Made by a program: the position numbers and the translations under genes
Notes under the pieces: model-generated
The model's input: the letters and a program-made list of their open reading frames with translations, nothing else
The model's database searches: none
Told to the model about the DNA's origin: nothing
Assembly (NCBI GenBank): GCA_963821235.1
Contig: CAWGCS010000001.1
Span: 496,001 to 560,000, forward strand
Origin: CTSoil-043 sp963821235
GTDB lineage: Bacteria > Chloroflexota > Limnocylindria > Limnocylindrales > CSP1-4
DNA length: 64,000 nt
Direction of reading: 5' to 3'
In this document: in pieces, positions 8,367 to 16,273 of the stretch
How positions within the stretch are numbered: the stretch's first letter is position 1
Layout: each line of letters starts with the position of its first letter

Positions 8367-9313
8367 TCAGGCGGCGCCGCTGGCGGCCTCGTGCGGCTCG
8401 GCGTCCTCGCCGCCGCGCTGGAGGAGCCCCGCGCCGGCCAGCACGAGAATCCCGCCCGTGACCTGGATCGGGCCGAGCCCCTCGCCCAGAGGAGCGCCGC
8501 CAGGAGGGTCCCGAACACGGGCTCGAGGAGGGCGACGATGGAGGCGCGGGTCGGGCCGATGCCGCGGATCCCGATCAGGAAGAGGAGCGCCGGGACGGCG
8601 GCCCCGGCGACGCCTGCCCACAGGAGGGCCGGGAGCGCCCCGGGATCGCGGACGGGGAGCATGGCGACGTCGCCGGCGCCCGTCGTCACGGCCAGGGCCA
8701 GGAACCCGATCGCCGTGCCGCCCACGACCCCGAACGTGGCCTCCTCGGACGGGATCGCCCGGAAGCCGCTCCGCCCCAGCAGGACGTAGAGGGCCTGCAT
8801 CGCGGCCGCGAGGAGGGCCAGCCCGAGCCCGAGCGCGTCCAGGTGGCCGCCGATCCCGCCGCCGAGCACCACGACCGCCATCCCGGCCAGGGCCAGGGCG
8901 AGGGCCGCCGCGCGCGTACGGGTGAGCCGTTCCTCGCCGAGGACGACCGCCGCCCCGGCGACGAGGGCCGGGTACGTGTAGAAGCCGAGGAGCGCGACGG
9001 CGATGCTCGTCCGCTCGAAGGCCGAGAAGACAGCCAGGTTGAGGACGAGGCTCGTTCCCGCGGCGAGCACGAGGGCGGCGATGGCCCGCGGCGGCAGGGC
9101 GAGCCAGCGGACCCGGTCCCGACCGCGCGCGTGGAGGTACACCAGGAGCGCGCCCAGCGCGACGGCACCGACGGCGGCCCGCCAGAGGGAGAAGGCGAGC
9201 GGCGTGAGGCCGGCGTCGTAGGCGGCCCGCGACGCCGGGCCGAGCGTTCCGAACAGGCACGCCGCGACTGCGACCGCGGCCGTCCCCCCGGCGGCGCCCC
9301 GGGCGGAGCTCAG
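8367..9313 (-). pseudogene. EamA/DMT-family transporter with a one-base frameshift near its end
   Basis: Ten-helix drug/metabolite transporter, two EamA repeats (first ending at VVLGGG, second from LLAAAMQALYVLLGR). The reading frame is intact to PVFGTLLAALL and then shifts. The expected LGEGLGPIQVTGGILVLAGAGLL continues in another frame down to the stop at 8367. One missing C in CTCCTC-TGGGCGAG (about 8486-8493) explains it. This may be a sequencing error or a real inactivation; only the last helix is affected. There is no ATG, GTG or TTG in a suitable place at the 5' end. The frame opens at CTG 9311-9313, overlapping the upstream stop as CTGA. Substrate unknown. Confidence 0.7.
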
Positions 9314-10383
9314 GGGACGGAGTCGACGGGCCCGGCGGCGGAGGCGGGCGGGCCCGGGTCGGGGCTGCGATGGCGAAGCACCACCCGCGTGAAGGGCACC
9401 CGGAGCTCGGCGAAGGCCTCGACGCTGACCAGGAAGCCCACGAACAGGAAGATCACCGCCAGGAACTTGCCGAGGTAGAAGAAGTCGGTGTTGCCGAAGC
9501 GCTGCAGGACGTCTCCGGAGGAGGCCATGAAGGCGCCGATCGCGATGAGGATGGTGGCCGCGACGCGGCTGTGGAGGCGGCCCGCCGCGAACGCCCGGAC
9601 GGCGCCCGGCAGCGAGGCCACGAAGTTGACCGGGAAGGCCACCGCCGAGATGGCCAGGTTGAACAGGAACTCGTCGCCCTTCTGGCCGGGGTCGAGGGAG
9701 TAGGCCAGGATGCGGCGCTTGGGCATGAAGACGTAGGCCGAGAAGATGGCCCCCAGGGCAAGGCTCAGCCCGCCCGTTACGTTGAGGAAGGGCGTCAGGA
9801 GGCGGAGGCTTCCGGGGAAGAGCTCGGCGGTAGGGACGCCCGTCGCGGGGTCGACCGCGTAGCCGGGCGCGGGGAGGGACGTGGTGACCATGATTCCGAC
9901 GCTGAGCAGCGTCGCCCCGGCCACCGCGAGCGCGGCGATCCGCGGCCAGCGCTCGTTCTGGAAGTAGGTCTCCACGGCGATCGCAACGGCCAGGATCCCG
10001 GCCGCGATGAAGTAGAGGATCGGCGTCGATCCGGCGCCCGGGTACTCGTACCGGCGCTGGGTCAGGAAGGTGAAGAGCCCGGCCAGGAAGAGGCTCAGGG
10101 CGAAGGCGTAGCCGAACCGCGTCCGCCCCAGCAGGAAGGCTGTGCCGAGGCCCAGCCAGCCGGCCGTCCACACCGCACCGGTGAGGTACCACGTCCGGTA
10201 GAGGGGCTCGCTCCAGCCGGACGCCCCGGCCACCGCCTCGCAGCCGGAGGCGAGGCCGAAGAAGAGCATCCCCAGGGCCCAGACGGCCTGGAACGGCTGG
10301 CGTCGCTCGCGCCACTGGTCGAGGAGGGCGACGGCGAAGAACAGGGCGATCAGCGAGGTGGCGGCGGGGAGGGCGACGGACAC
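9310..10383 (-). CDS. Polytopic membrane protein of unknown function
   Basis: 357 aa with about nine hydrophobic segments, starting TSLIALFFAVALLDQW and ending with FFYLGKFLAVIFLFVGFLVSVEAF, then a ~30-residue Pro/Ala tail. No known catalytic motif is seen. The spacing of two clusters of helices with a long loop (TSLPAPGYAVDPATG) is not one I recognise. GTG start with GAGGTC ~9 nt upstream. Its stop overlaps the transporter (CTGA), so both are likely made together. A hairpin GGCCCGC-TTGCG-GCGGGCC sits just upstream (about 10401-10419). Confidence 0.7.
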   Translation of the reverse strand: MSVALPAATSLIALFFAVALLDQWRERRQPFQAVWALGMLFFGLASGCEAVAGASGWSEPLYRTWYLTGAVWTAGWLGLGTAFLLGRTRFGYAFALSLFLAGLFTFLTQRRYEYPGAGSTPILYFIAAGILAVAIAVETYFQNERWPRIAALAVAGATLLSVGIMVTTSLPAPGYAVDPATGVPTAELFPGSLRLLTPFLNVTGGLSLALGAIFSAYVFMPKRRILAYSLDPGQKGDEFLFNLAISAVAFPVNFVASLPGAVRAFAAGRLHSRVAATILIAIGAFMASSGDVLQRFGNTDFFYLGKFLAVIFLFVGFLVSVEAFAELRVPFTRVVLRHRSPDPGPPASAAGPVDSVP

Positions 10384-10422
10384 GTCGGGCTGACCTCGGG
10401 GCCCGCCGCAAGCGGGCCGGCC

Positions 10423-10782
10423 TCAGGCGGGGACGAGCTGGTGGTCGTCCCGGTGGAGCCCGTCGCACAGGCCGAGTCGCGGCTCGTCGCCCGGGACGAC
10501 GACGGGGCGCATGATCTCGCGGACGGCCGACAGGCGGCAGAACAGGTAGTCCCGCGCCCGCATCCAGGCCCGGGCGCAGGCGGGATCGGGGTGGAGCTGG
10601 TAGGGGCCGGGGTTGATGGGCGTCGACCCCGCCCACGTCTGGGCAACCTCGGTGGCGGTGATGTCCATCACGTTGACCCGGAACGGGGTGCCCTCGATCA
10701 CGCCGCCGCAGCCGCGGCAGCGGATGGCGACGTTCTCCTGCTGAAGGGTGGGGATGCGGACGCCCATGATGTCGAACGGCAC
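10423..10782 (-). CDS. Small protein with N-terminal CxxC zinc-binding motif
   Basis: 119 aa. RCRGCGGVIEGTPF near residue 24 is a zinc-knuckle half site; further Cys occur at PACARAW, FCRLS and LCDGL. The middle carries a WAGSTPINPGP turn. Start: GTG 10780-10782 with TATCCT (10789-10794) 6 nt upstream; the alternative is the ATG at 10765-10767. No family recognised. Confidence 0.65.
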   Translation of the reverse strand: MPFDIMGVRIPTLQQENVAIRCRGCGGVIEGTPFRVNVMDITATEVAQTWAGSTPINPGPYQLHPDPACARAWMRARDYLFCRLSAVREIMRPVVVPGDEPRLGLCDGLHRDDHQLVPA

Positions 10783-10873
10783 GGGCGGAGGATAGCAGGA
10801 GGGCGGCGGGCCAGCCGTCCCGGGCGCCCGGCGGGCCCGGCCCCGACGTGCGGCCGGGAGCGGGCCCCGGACG

Positions 10874-10909
10874 CACGGGGGCCGGCTCCCGGAGGAGCCG
10901 GCCCCCGTG
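10874..10909 (-). terminator. Perfect 16-bp hairpin terminator
   Basis: Arms 10874-10889 and 10894-10909 are exact reverse complements (CACGGGGGCCGGCTCC) around a CGGA tetraloop, 22 bases after the stop of the nucleotidase gene. There is no T tract. Confidence 0.75.
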
Positions 10910-10931
10910 GGGACGCGCGCTGGAGCGGTGG

Positions 10932-13900
10932 CTAGGGGCCGCTGATCCGCCCGTCGACGACGGGCCCGACCGGCGAGTTCGCGGTGACGTATTCGATGGC
11001 GACCTGGAGGAGGTCGTCGCCCGGCTGGAGGACGTTGGTGCCCTGGGTGAAGGCGGTGTACCCGTCGCCGCCGGTGTACATGAAGTCGTTGGTCACGAAC
11101 CGGACGGTGTCGGCCGGCCCGATCGGCGTGAGCGTGCCACCCACCCCGTTCGGCGCCTTCCACATGCCGTCCACGACCGGCGAGGTCCCGTTGCAGTGGT
11201 ACTGCACGGTGAGGCCGGAGATCTGGGGGAAGCGGCCGGTGGCGATGTTCGGGTTGCACTTCGGGGAGAAGCCGTTCAGGAACGCCTGCTCCAGCTGGGC
11301 CCCGGTGAGCGTCTCGATGACGGTCCGGTTGCCGAACGGCAGCACGGCGAACATCTCTCCCCAGGTGATCTCGCAGGGCTGCTCGCCCGCGCTGGGCGGT
11401 GAGCAGTTCAGGTCGGCGCGGAGACCGCCCGAGTTGGTGTAGGCGGCATCGACGCTCGGGTACTTGGCCCGCATGGCGTCGGCGACGAGGTTGCCCATGG
11501 CCGATTCGAAGAGGCGGGTCGGGGCGCGCTTGATGTCGAGCTGCTGGGTGCCGATGACCTGGTTGCGCAGGACAGCGGTCTGGGCGTTGGCGTCGTCGAT
11601 GATGGCCTGGACGTCGGCCCGCTTGGCGACGCCCAGGTTCCTGGCCACCCGGGTCGCCCCACCGGCCCACACGACGTCGCCGCCCTGGACCATCAGCTGG
11701 AGGACCGAGTAGCTCATGCCGGCGTTGTAGCCCTCGGTCACGAGGATCCGGCCCTGCATGAAGTTGGCGATGCGGTGGGTGTGGCCGACGATCATGGCGT
11801 CGACCGTCGTGTCCTGGAGCTGGTCGGCGATGGCCAGGATCGGGCCATCCCAGGCGACGGCCGGGCTGTTGCCCACGGCGTTGACGCCGCTCGCCGTCCC
11901 CTGGTGGATGACCACCACCTGGACCTTGACGCCGAGGGCCCTGAGCCGCTGCGACTCGGCCTTGATGGCCGCGGCCTCGTCGCCGAAGGTGAGGCCTGCG
12001 GTCGCGCCGGCCGACACGAGCTCCGGCGTCTCCTTCAGCTCGGCGCCGATGACGCCGACCTTGACGCCGTTGATCGTGAAGACCTTGGAGGGCTGCAGCC
12101 AGCTCGGCAGCTTCCCGGTCCCGTCGTCGATCACGTTGGTGGCGAGGAACGGGAAGGCGGCTCGGGCGATGTGCTGCTGGAGGCGGGCGATGCCGTAGTC
12201 GAACTCGTGGTTCCCGAGGGACGTCGCGTCGAGGCCCCAGGCGTTCTCGACGTCGATGGCGGGGCGGTCCTGGAGCAGGCCAGAGTTGGCCGGCGACGCG
12301 CCGACGTTGTCGCCGGCGGCCAGGATGAGCCCGCGACCGGGCAGCGACGCGAGCTCCTCGTCGAACATCGTGCCCAGGTACGAGGCGCCGCCCACGGAGG
12401 TGTTGATCGTGTCGAAGGGAAGGGTGCTGGGATCGAGCTGGCCGTGGAAGTCGGTCAGCCCGACGATCGAGATCGGCTTGTAGCGGTCGCCGCCCTTGAG
12501 GACGTCGAGCAGCACCCTGCCCTGGCTGTGCTGGGGCTCGGGGATGTCGAGGATGAACGACAGGGTGGGCGCCAGGTCGATCGTCCTGGCGGTCACCTGG
12601 CCCTTGGCGATGCCGTCGCCGCCGGCGAGGAAGGTCGCCCGCATGTTGACGTTCGCCGCGAGGTCCTGGACGTCCGGCACGTAGCCGTGCTGGCCGAAGA
12701 AGTGCGAGGCCGCGATGAGCGTCCCCGGCGTCGCCGCGTCGAACTGGTACGGCGGGTACGAGAAGACGACCAGGTCACCCGTGCGGGTCGGGTTGGCCAT
12801 GTCGGCCGTGCTGCCCGGGCCGTTCGGGATGTACCGCGCTTCGGCCTTCGTGAAGGCCCGGTCGATCACCTTCCAGCCCTCGGGCTGGCTGTCGTGCGTC
12901 CAGTCGTTCGGGTCCGAGAGGGCGAGGTAGGCGGCCTTGATCTGGGCCACCGTCGTCGCCTCGTCGGCCGCGGCGACCTGCTGGAGCCCGCCGCCGGCCG
13001 GGTCGCGTCCGGCGAGGTTGAGGTAGACCTGGACGGTGCCGCCGGCCCAGCAGGCCTTGGCCTTGCCGATCGTCTCGCCCGAGGCGGGTCGGCAGTTGGA
13101 GGTCTGGGGCGTCGAGAGGAGCCCCAGGTCGACGAGCACCTTGCTGGCGTCGATGGCCAGGAACTGCGGCGCGAAGCCGTGGTCCGACGAGACGAAGGTC
13201 GTCGGGTCGTCCTTCATCAGGCTGCGGGCCAGGGTCAGGGTGGCGTCGGCGCCCTGGTAGGCCTGGCGGAGGAAGCTCTCCCGGGCGGCGACGCGTCCGT
13301 CGGGCACGCCGTTGAGGTCGACGTCGTCGTAGGCCGGGTTGGCGGCGCCGCCGGGCAGCTTGGGGCTGACGAGGCCGAGGAACTGGTGCTGGAACTCGTC
13401 CGTCGTCGGGAAGCCGACCATGAGCAGGTCGGGGTGGTAGGTCTTGGCGACGTAGGTGAGCATCGGCAGGTGGCCGGTCGCCCAGTAGAGGCCCTGCTGG
13501 ACGTAGGTCTCCTCGCTCGTCACGCCCGCCTCGAGGATGGCGAAGTCGGCCGCGGTCGAGGTGGGGAACTTCTGGGCGAGGTACTCGGCGAAATCGCCGC
13601 TGAAGCCGGGCTCACCCTGCCACGTCGGCCAGCTCGCCTGGGCGCGGCTGACCGAGGTGTGGAAGAGGCGCACCCTGGAGAGGTCGGGCGTGAGCTCCTC
13701 GACCTTCACGAGCATCCCGGCGGTCAGGCCGTTGAGGGATCCGCCGCTGATGGTGACCTTGACGTCGGCCCATTGGCCCTTGCGCAGGGTGCCGACGGCG
13801 TCCGGCGCGGCGCCGCTCTTCGTCTTCGAGAAGAGGACCTTGTCGTAGTTGGTCTTGCCGTCGTTGGTGCTGTCGAAGACGTAGGCGTTGAGGCCGTACT

Positions 13901-14714
13901 TGTCCGTGCCGAAGTCGAGGACGCGCAGTCGCATCTCCATGGCCGGGCTGTACGACGTCGGGACGCCGGTCCAGCCGCTGGCGGCGGTCGGCGCGGCGCC
14001 GGGGAACGGGGCCTGGCCGGCATAGCCGGCGGGGTGGTCGAACTGGAGGCCGAAGCTGGCGATGAAGGCCGCGTCGTCGAACTGCGGCTGGCCCGGCGCG
14101 CCGATGAAGTTGGTGGCCACGCCGCGGCCGGAGAAGAACGACTGGAAGTCGATCGTGGGGCCCTGGATGGAGGCGTTGCGGCCGCCGGCCCACTCGACCT
14201 GGGCGACCTTGAGGCCGCCCCGCTCGGCGCTCTGGGCGATCGACTCCGCCTGGAGGACGCCGGTGTCGAACGAGCCCGTCCGACTGCCGAACGGCTGCCC
14301 GTTGATGTGGAACGTGTTGTTGGTGGAGCCGGTGACGCCCGGCCAGGCGCCGGTCGCGAGGCTGTACCAGCCCGCGCCCGTGTTCGGCGGCGCCTCGGTC
14401 AGGAGACCGTTGCCGGTGGCCGAGGTCCCCTTCTTGAGGAAGCTCGCCATCGTCGGCAGGAGGCCCTGCGCCGCGTACGTCGCGACGAGGTCCTGGCGCA
14501 GGCCGTCGGAGACGAAGAAGACCGCCTTCGACGTGCTCTTGTCGCCGCGATCGCTGCCGCCCCGATCCCGGCCCTCATCCCTGCCGGCGGGGGCGGACGC
14601 GTTCGGCGGGAAGGCGGCCTGCCCCGCGTAGGGCGCGGCCGCGACGGAGCCCGGGATGACGAGCCCGAGCAGGGCGATGAGGAGGACGAGCCGAGTCACG
14701 GCCGTGCGTCGCAC
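10932..14714 (-). CDS. Secreted phosphodiesterase / 5'-nucleotidase fusion
   Basis: 1260 aa exported protein. A signal peptide (VTRLVLLIALLGLVIPGSVAAAP) is followed by an alkaline-phosphatase-superfamily module, residues ~50-760: KAVFFVSDGLRQDL metal/nucleophile motif, GFPTTDEFQHQF and SSDHGFAPQF metal ligands, as in nucleotide pyrophosphatases/phosphodiesterases. The second half (~780-1260) is a metallophosphatase/5'-nucleotidase: VGLTDFHGQLDP, AAGDNVGASPAN, SLGNHEFDYG, VIHQG, GHTH, then the nucleotidase C-terminal domain with YTNSGGLRADL and GGDGYTAF. It probably strips nucleotides or phosphodiesters outside the cell for phosphate and nucleosides. GTG start behind CGGAGGTG; a TAGGAT box lies further upstream. 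Confidence 0.85.
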   Translation of the reverse strand: MRRTAVTRLVLLIALLGLVIPGSVAAAPYAGQAAFPPNASAPAGRDEGRDRGGSDRGDKSTSKAVFFVSDGLRQDLVATYAAQGLLPTMASFLKKGTSATGNGLLTEAPPNTGAGWYSLATGAWPGVTGSTNNTFHINGQPFGSRTGSFDTGVLQAESIAQSAERGGLKVAQVEWAGGRNASIQGPTIDFQSFFSGRGVATNFIGAPGQPQFDDAAFIASFGLQFDHPAGYAGQAPFPGAAPTAASGWTGVPTSYSPAMEMRLRVLDFGTDKYGLNAYVFDSTNDGKTNYDKVLFSKTKSGAAPDAVGTLRKGQWADVKVTISGGSLNGLTAGMLVKVEELTPDLSRVRLFHTSVSRAQASWPTWQGEPGFSGDFAEYLAQKFPTSTAADFAILEAGVTSEETYVQQGLYWATGHLPMLTYVAKTYHPDLLMVGFPTTDEFQHQFLGLVSPKLPGGAANPAYDDVDLNGVPDGRVAARESFLRQAYQGADATLTLARSLMKDDPTTFVSSDHGFAPQFLAIDASKVLVDLGLLSTPQTSNCRPASGETIGKAKACWAGGTVQVYLNLAGRDPAGGGLQQVAAADEATTVAQIKAAYLALSDPNDWTHDSQPEGWKVIDRAFTKAEARYIPNGPGSTADMANPTRTGDLVVFSYPPYQFDAATPGTLIAASHFFGQHGYVPDVQDLAANVNMRATFLAGGDGIAKGQVTARTIDLAPTLSFILDIPEPQHSQGRVLLDVLKGGDRYKPISIVGLTDFHGQLDPSTLPFDTINTSVGGASYLGTMFDEELASLPGRGLILAAGDNVGASPANSGLLQDRPAIDVENAWGLDATSLGNHEFDYGIARLQQHIARAAFPFLATNVIDDGTGKLPSWLQPSKVFTINGVKVGVIGAELKETPELVSAGATAGLTFGDEAAAIKAESQRLRALGVKVQVVVIHQGTASGVNAVGNSPAVAWDGPILAIADQLQDTTVDAMIVGHTHRIANFMQGRILVTEGYNAGMSYSVLQLMVQGGDVVWAGGATRVARNLGVAKRADVQAIIDDANAQTAVLRNQVIGTQQLDIKRAPTRLFESAMGNLVADAMRAKYPSVDAAYTNSGGLRADLNCSPPSAGEQPCEITWGEMFAVLPFGNRTVIETLTGAQLEQAFLNGFSPKCNPNIATGRFPQISGLTVQYHCNGTSPVVDGMWKAPNGVGGTLTPIGPADTVRFVTNDFMYTGGDGYTAFTQGTNVLQPGDDLLQVAIEYVTANSPVGPVVDGRISGP

Positions 14715-14962
14715 GATGGACACCTCCGGATGAGCATCTCGGGGCATCGACGCGGCGACGGTCGTCCCGACGTGGGATGCCCCCCCTCTGGCGGCATCCT
14801 ACCCGTCCGCTCGCCTCCGGACCACCCTCTCGTCCGGGACGTCTCATTCGCGCCCCGGCGGGTGCCCGCGAGCGGCTGCTCGGGACGCGGCGGCGTCCGG
14901 GGACGGAGGGCACGGAGATGGTGCGCGCCGGCACCACGGGCCTCCGGGAGTCGGGGGAGGCC

Positions 14963-15039
14963 TGGTACCCCCAACCGGATTCGAACCGGTGATCTCCACC
15001 TTGAAAGGGTGGCGTCCTAGGCCTCTAGACGATGGGGGC
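14963..15039 (-). tRNA. tRNA-Glu (anticodon UUC)
   Basis: 77-nt cloverleaf with encoded CCA: acceptor GCCCCCA pairs with TGGGGGT, anticodon stem CCACC/GGTGG encloses loop CTTTCAA (anticodon TTC), T arm ACCGG-TTCGAAT-CCGGT. Single tRNA between the nucleotidase and a small membrane protein. Confidence 0.95.
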
Positions 15040-15049
15040 CGGCGGTCCG

Positions 15050-15055
15050 AGTCTA
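15050..15055 (-). promoter_or_regulatory. -10 box (TAGACT) of tRNA-Glu
   Basis: TAGACT on the minus strand ten bases before the mature 5' end of the tRNA. Confidence 0.45.
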
Positions 15056-15094
15056 GCAGGGGCCGAAGGCGCGACGCCGCGGCGGCGAGGCGGC

Positions 15095-15475
15095 TCAGGC
15101 CACCCCCCACAGGAGGGAGAGGACCACCGCCGCGGCGAAGCAGCCGAAGGCGATGAGGGCCGCCACTCCGCCCACCACGGCCGCCACGACCGACCGCCCG
15201 GGCCGATCGGCCCGGGCCGATCGCACCGTCTCGACCGCGCCGGCGATGGCCAGGGCGGCGAAGACGAGGCCGAGGACGGCCGCTCCCGAGGCGAGCATGG
15301 GAATCTGGGTGGCATCCCGGACCGTGATCGCGTAGACGAGGTAGCCGACGGAGCCGACGACGGCGACGAGGAGGACGACCCGTATCGCGGTGACGCGGAC
15401 CGGCCCGACGAACAGCCCCTCGCGGCGGCTCGTCCCATCCGGGCTGCGCGGCCCCACGTGCCGCTGGTGGCTCAC
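15095..15475 (-). CDS. Small three-helix membrane protein
   Basis: 126 aa. A polar N-terminus (~28 residues) is followed by three hydrophobic helices (VVLLVAVVGSVGYLVYAI; AAVLGLVFAALAIAGAV; VVAAVVGGVAALIAFGCFAAAVV). No motif points to a function. GTG start overlapping the stop of the methyltransferase-like gene as GTGA, so the pair is coupled. Confidence 0.65.
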   Translation of the reverse strand: MSHQRHVGPRSPDGTSRREGLFVGPVRVTAIRVVLLVAVVGSVGYLVYAITVRDATQIPMLASGAAVLGLVFAALAIAGAVETVRSARADRPGRSVVAAVVGGVAALIAFGCFAAAVVLSLLWGVA

Positions 15476-16149
15476 GACGCGACCCTGACGGGGCTCGCCT
15501 CGCCGGTCATCGCCGCGCCTGGAGCCGCGTGGCCCTCAGCCTCCTCGGCCCTGGCGCGGTGATAGACGGCCACGTTCCAGGAGAGCCTGGGCCGCCGGAT
15601 CGCCCGACCCAGCACGGATCCTCGCTCGCCGAAGGCCTCCGCCAGGAAGGAGCGCGCCTCCTCGACCGAGGAGAACGTCCAGTAGCAGTGGAGGACCCTG
15701 ATCCGGAAGCCGCCGCGCAGGAACGGGCCGTCGCGCCGGCTCCACCGCGCGTACTGGGGCGCGTCGGCCGCCTGCAGGGAGCTCACCTCGTCGCGCCCGT
15801 AGTCGTGGATGACGAGGAGCCGGCCGCCCGGCCGGAGGACCCGGTCCGCCTCCGCGAGCGCAGCCAGGTCCACGCCGCGGAACCCCGACCAGGCGAAGAC
15901 GAGGGCGTCGAGGCTGCCCGGGGCGGCGTCGAGCCGCAGCGGCTCGCTCGGCGACAGGTGGCGGATCCTGGCGCCGAGATCGCCCAGGGAGCCGGCCAGG
16001 CGCCCATCGGGCGCGTCCACGAGGCCGACCTCGCCGTTGGCCAACGAGCCCAGCGCCACGAGGGCGCGGGGGATCTTACCTTCGACATCGGCGACGGCCT
16101 GGAGGCGCGACGCGAGCGCTGCCGGGAGCTGCCTTGCCTGGTCGACCAC
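15472..16149 (-). CDS. Class I methyltransferase-like protein
   Basis: 225 aa. The middle reads like the second half of a SAM-binding Rossmann fold (SLDALVFAWSGFRG, then ADRVLRPGGRLLVIHDYGRDEV, the usual post-motif block of UbiE/COQ5-type enzymes). The N-terminal glycine-rich SAM motif is weak (VALGSLANGEVGLVDAP), so activity is uncertain. Start GTG 16147-16149 with TATCCT (16157-16162) 7 nt upstream; an earlier in-frame start would run through that box. Confidence 0.65.
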   Translation of the reverse strand: MVDQARQLPAALASRLQAVADVEGKIPRALVALGSLANGEVGLVDAPDGRLAGSLGDLGARIRHLSPSEPLRLDAAPGSLDALVFAWSGFRGVDLAALAEADRVLRPGGRLLVIHDYGRDEVSSLQAADAPQYARWSRRDGPFLRGGFRIRVLHCYWTFSSVEEARSFLAEAFGERGSVLGRAIRRPRLSWNVAVYHRARAEEAEGHAAPGAAMTGEASPVRVAS

Positions 16150-16156
16150 GGGGACG

Positions 16157-16162
16157 AGGATA
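16157..16162 (-). promoter_or_regulatory. Leaderless -10 element (TATCCT) of the methyltransferase-like gene
   Basis: TATCCT, seven bases (CGTCCCC), then GTG. It decides the start codon of the gene at 15472-16149. Confidence 0.5.
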
Positions 16163-16273
16163 CGCGGGCACCGCTGGGCCCGTCGCGCAAGCCCCGGTGC
16201 GGGCATCGGGCGCGGGGCGCCACCGACCGGCGTGTGCGGCCCCGCCCCGGTCAGCGGCCGCCGGACCGCCTCC

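Noticed and set aside
7334..10876. A single 1180-residue reading frame spanning galU and the transporter
   Set aside because: The frame merges galU, a linker, the EamA gene and antisense of others because stops are rare at this GC content; galU ends and starts are clear by homology.
11775..15020. Long plus-strand frame opposite the nucleotidase fusion
   Set aside because: Composition is Arg/Gly/Val/Glu-rich nonsense typical of the shadow frame of a GC3-biased gene; no domain seen.
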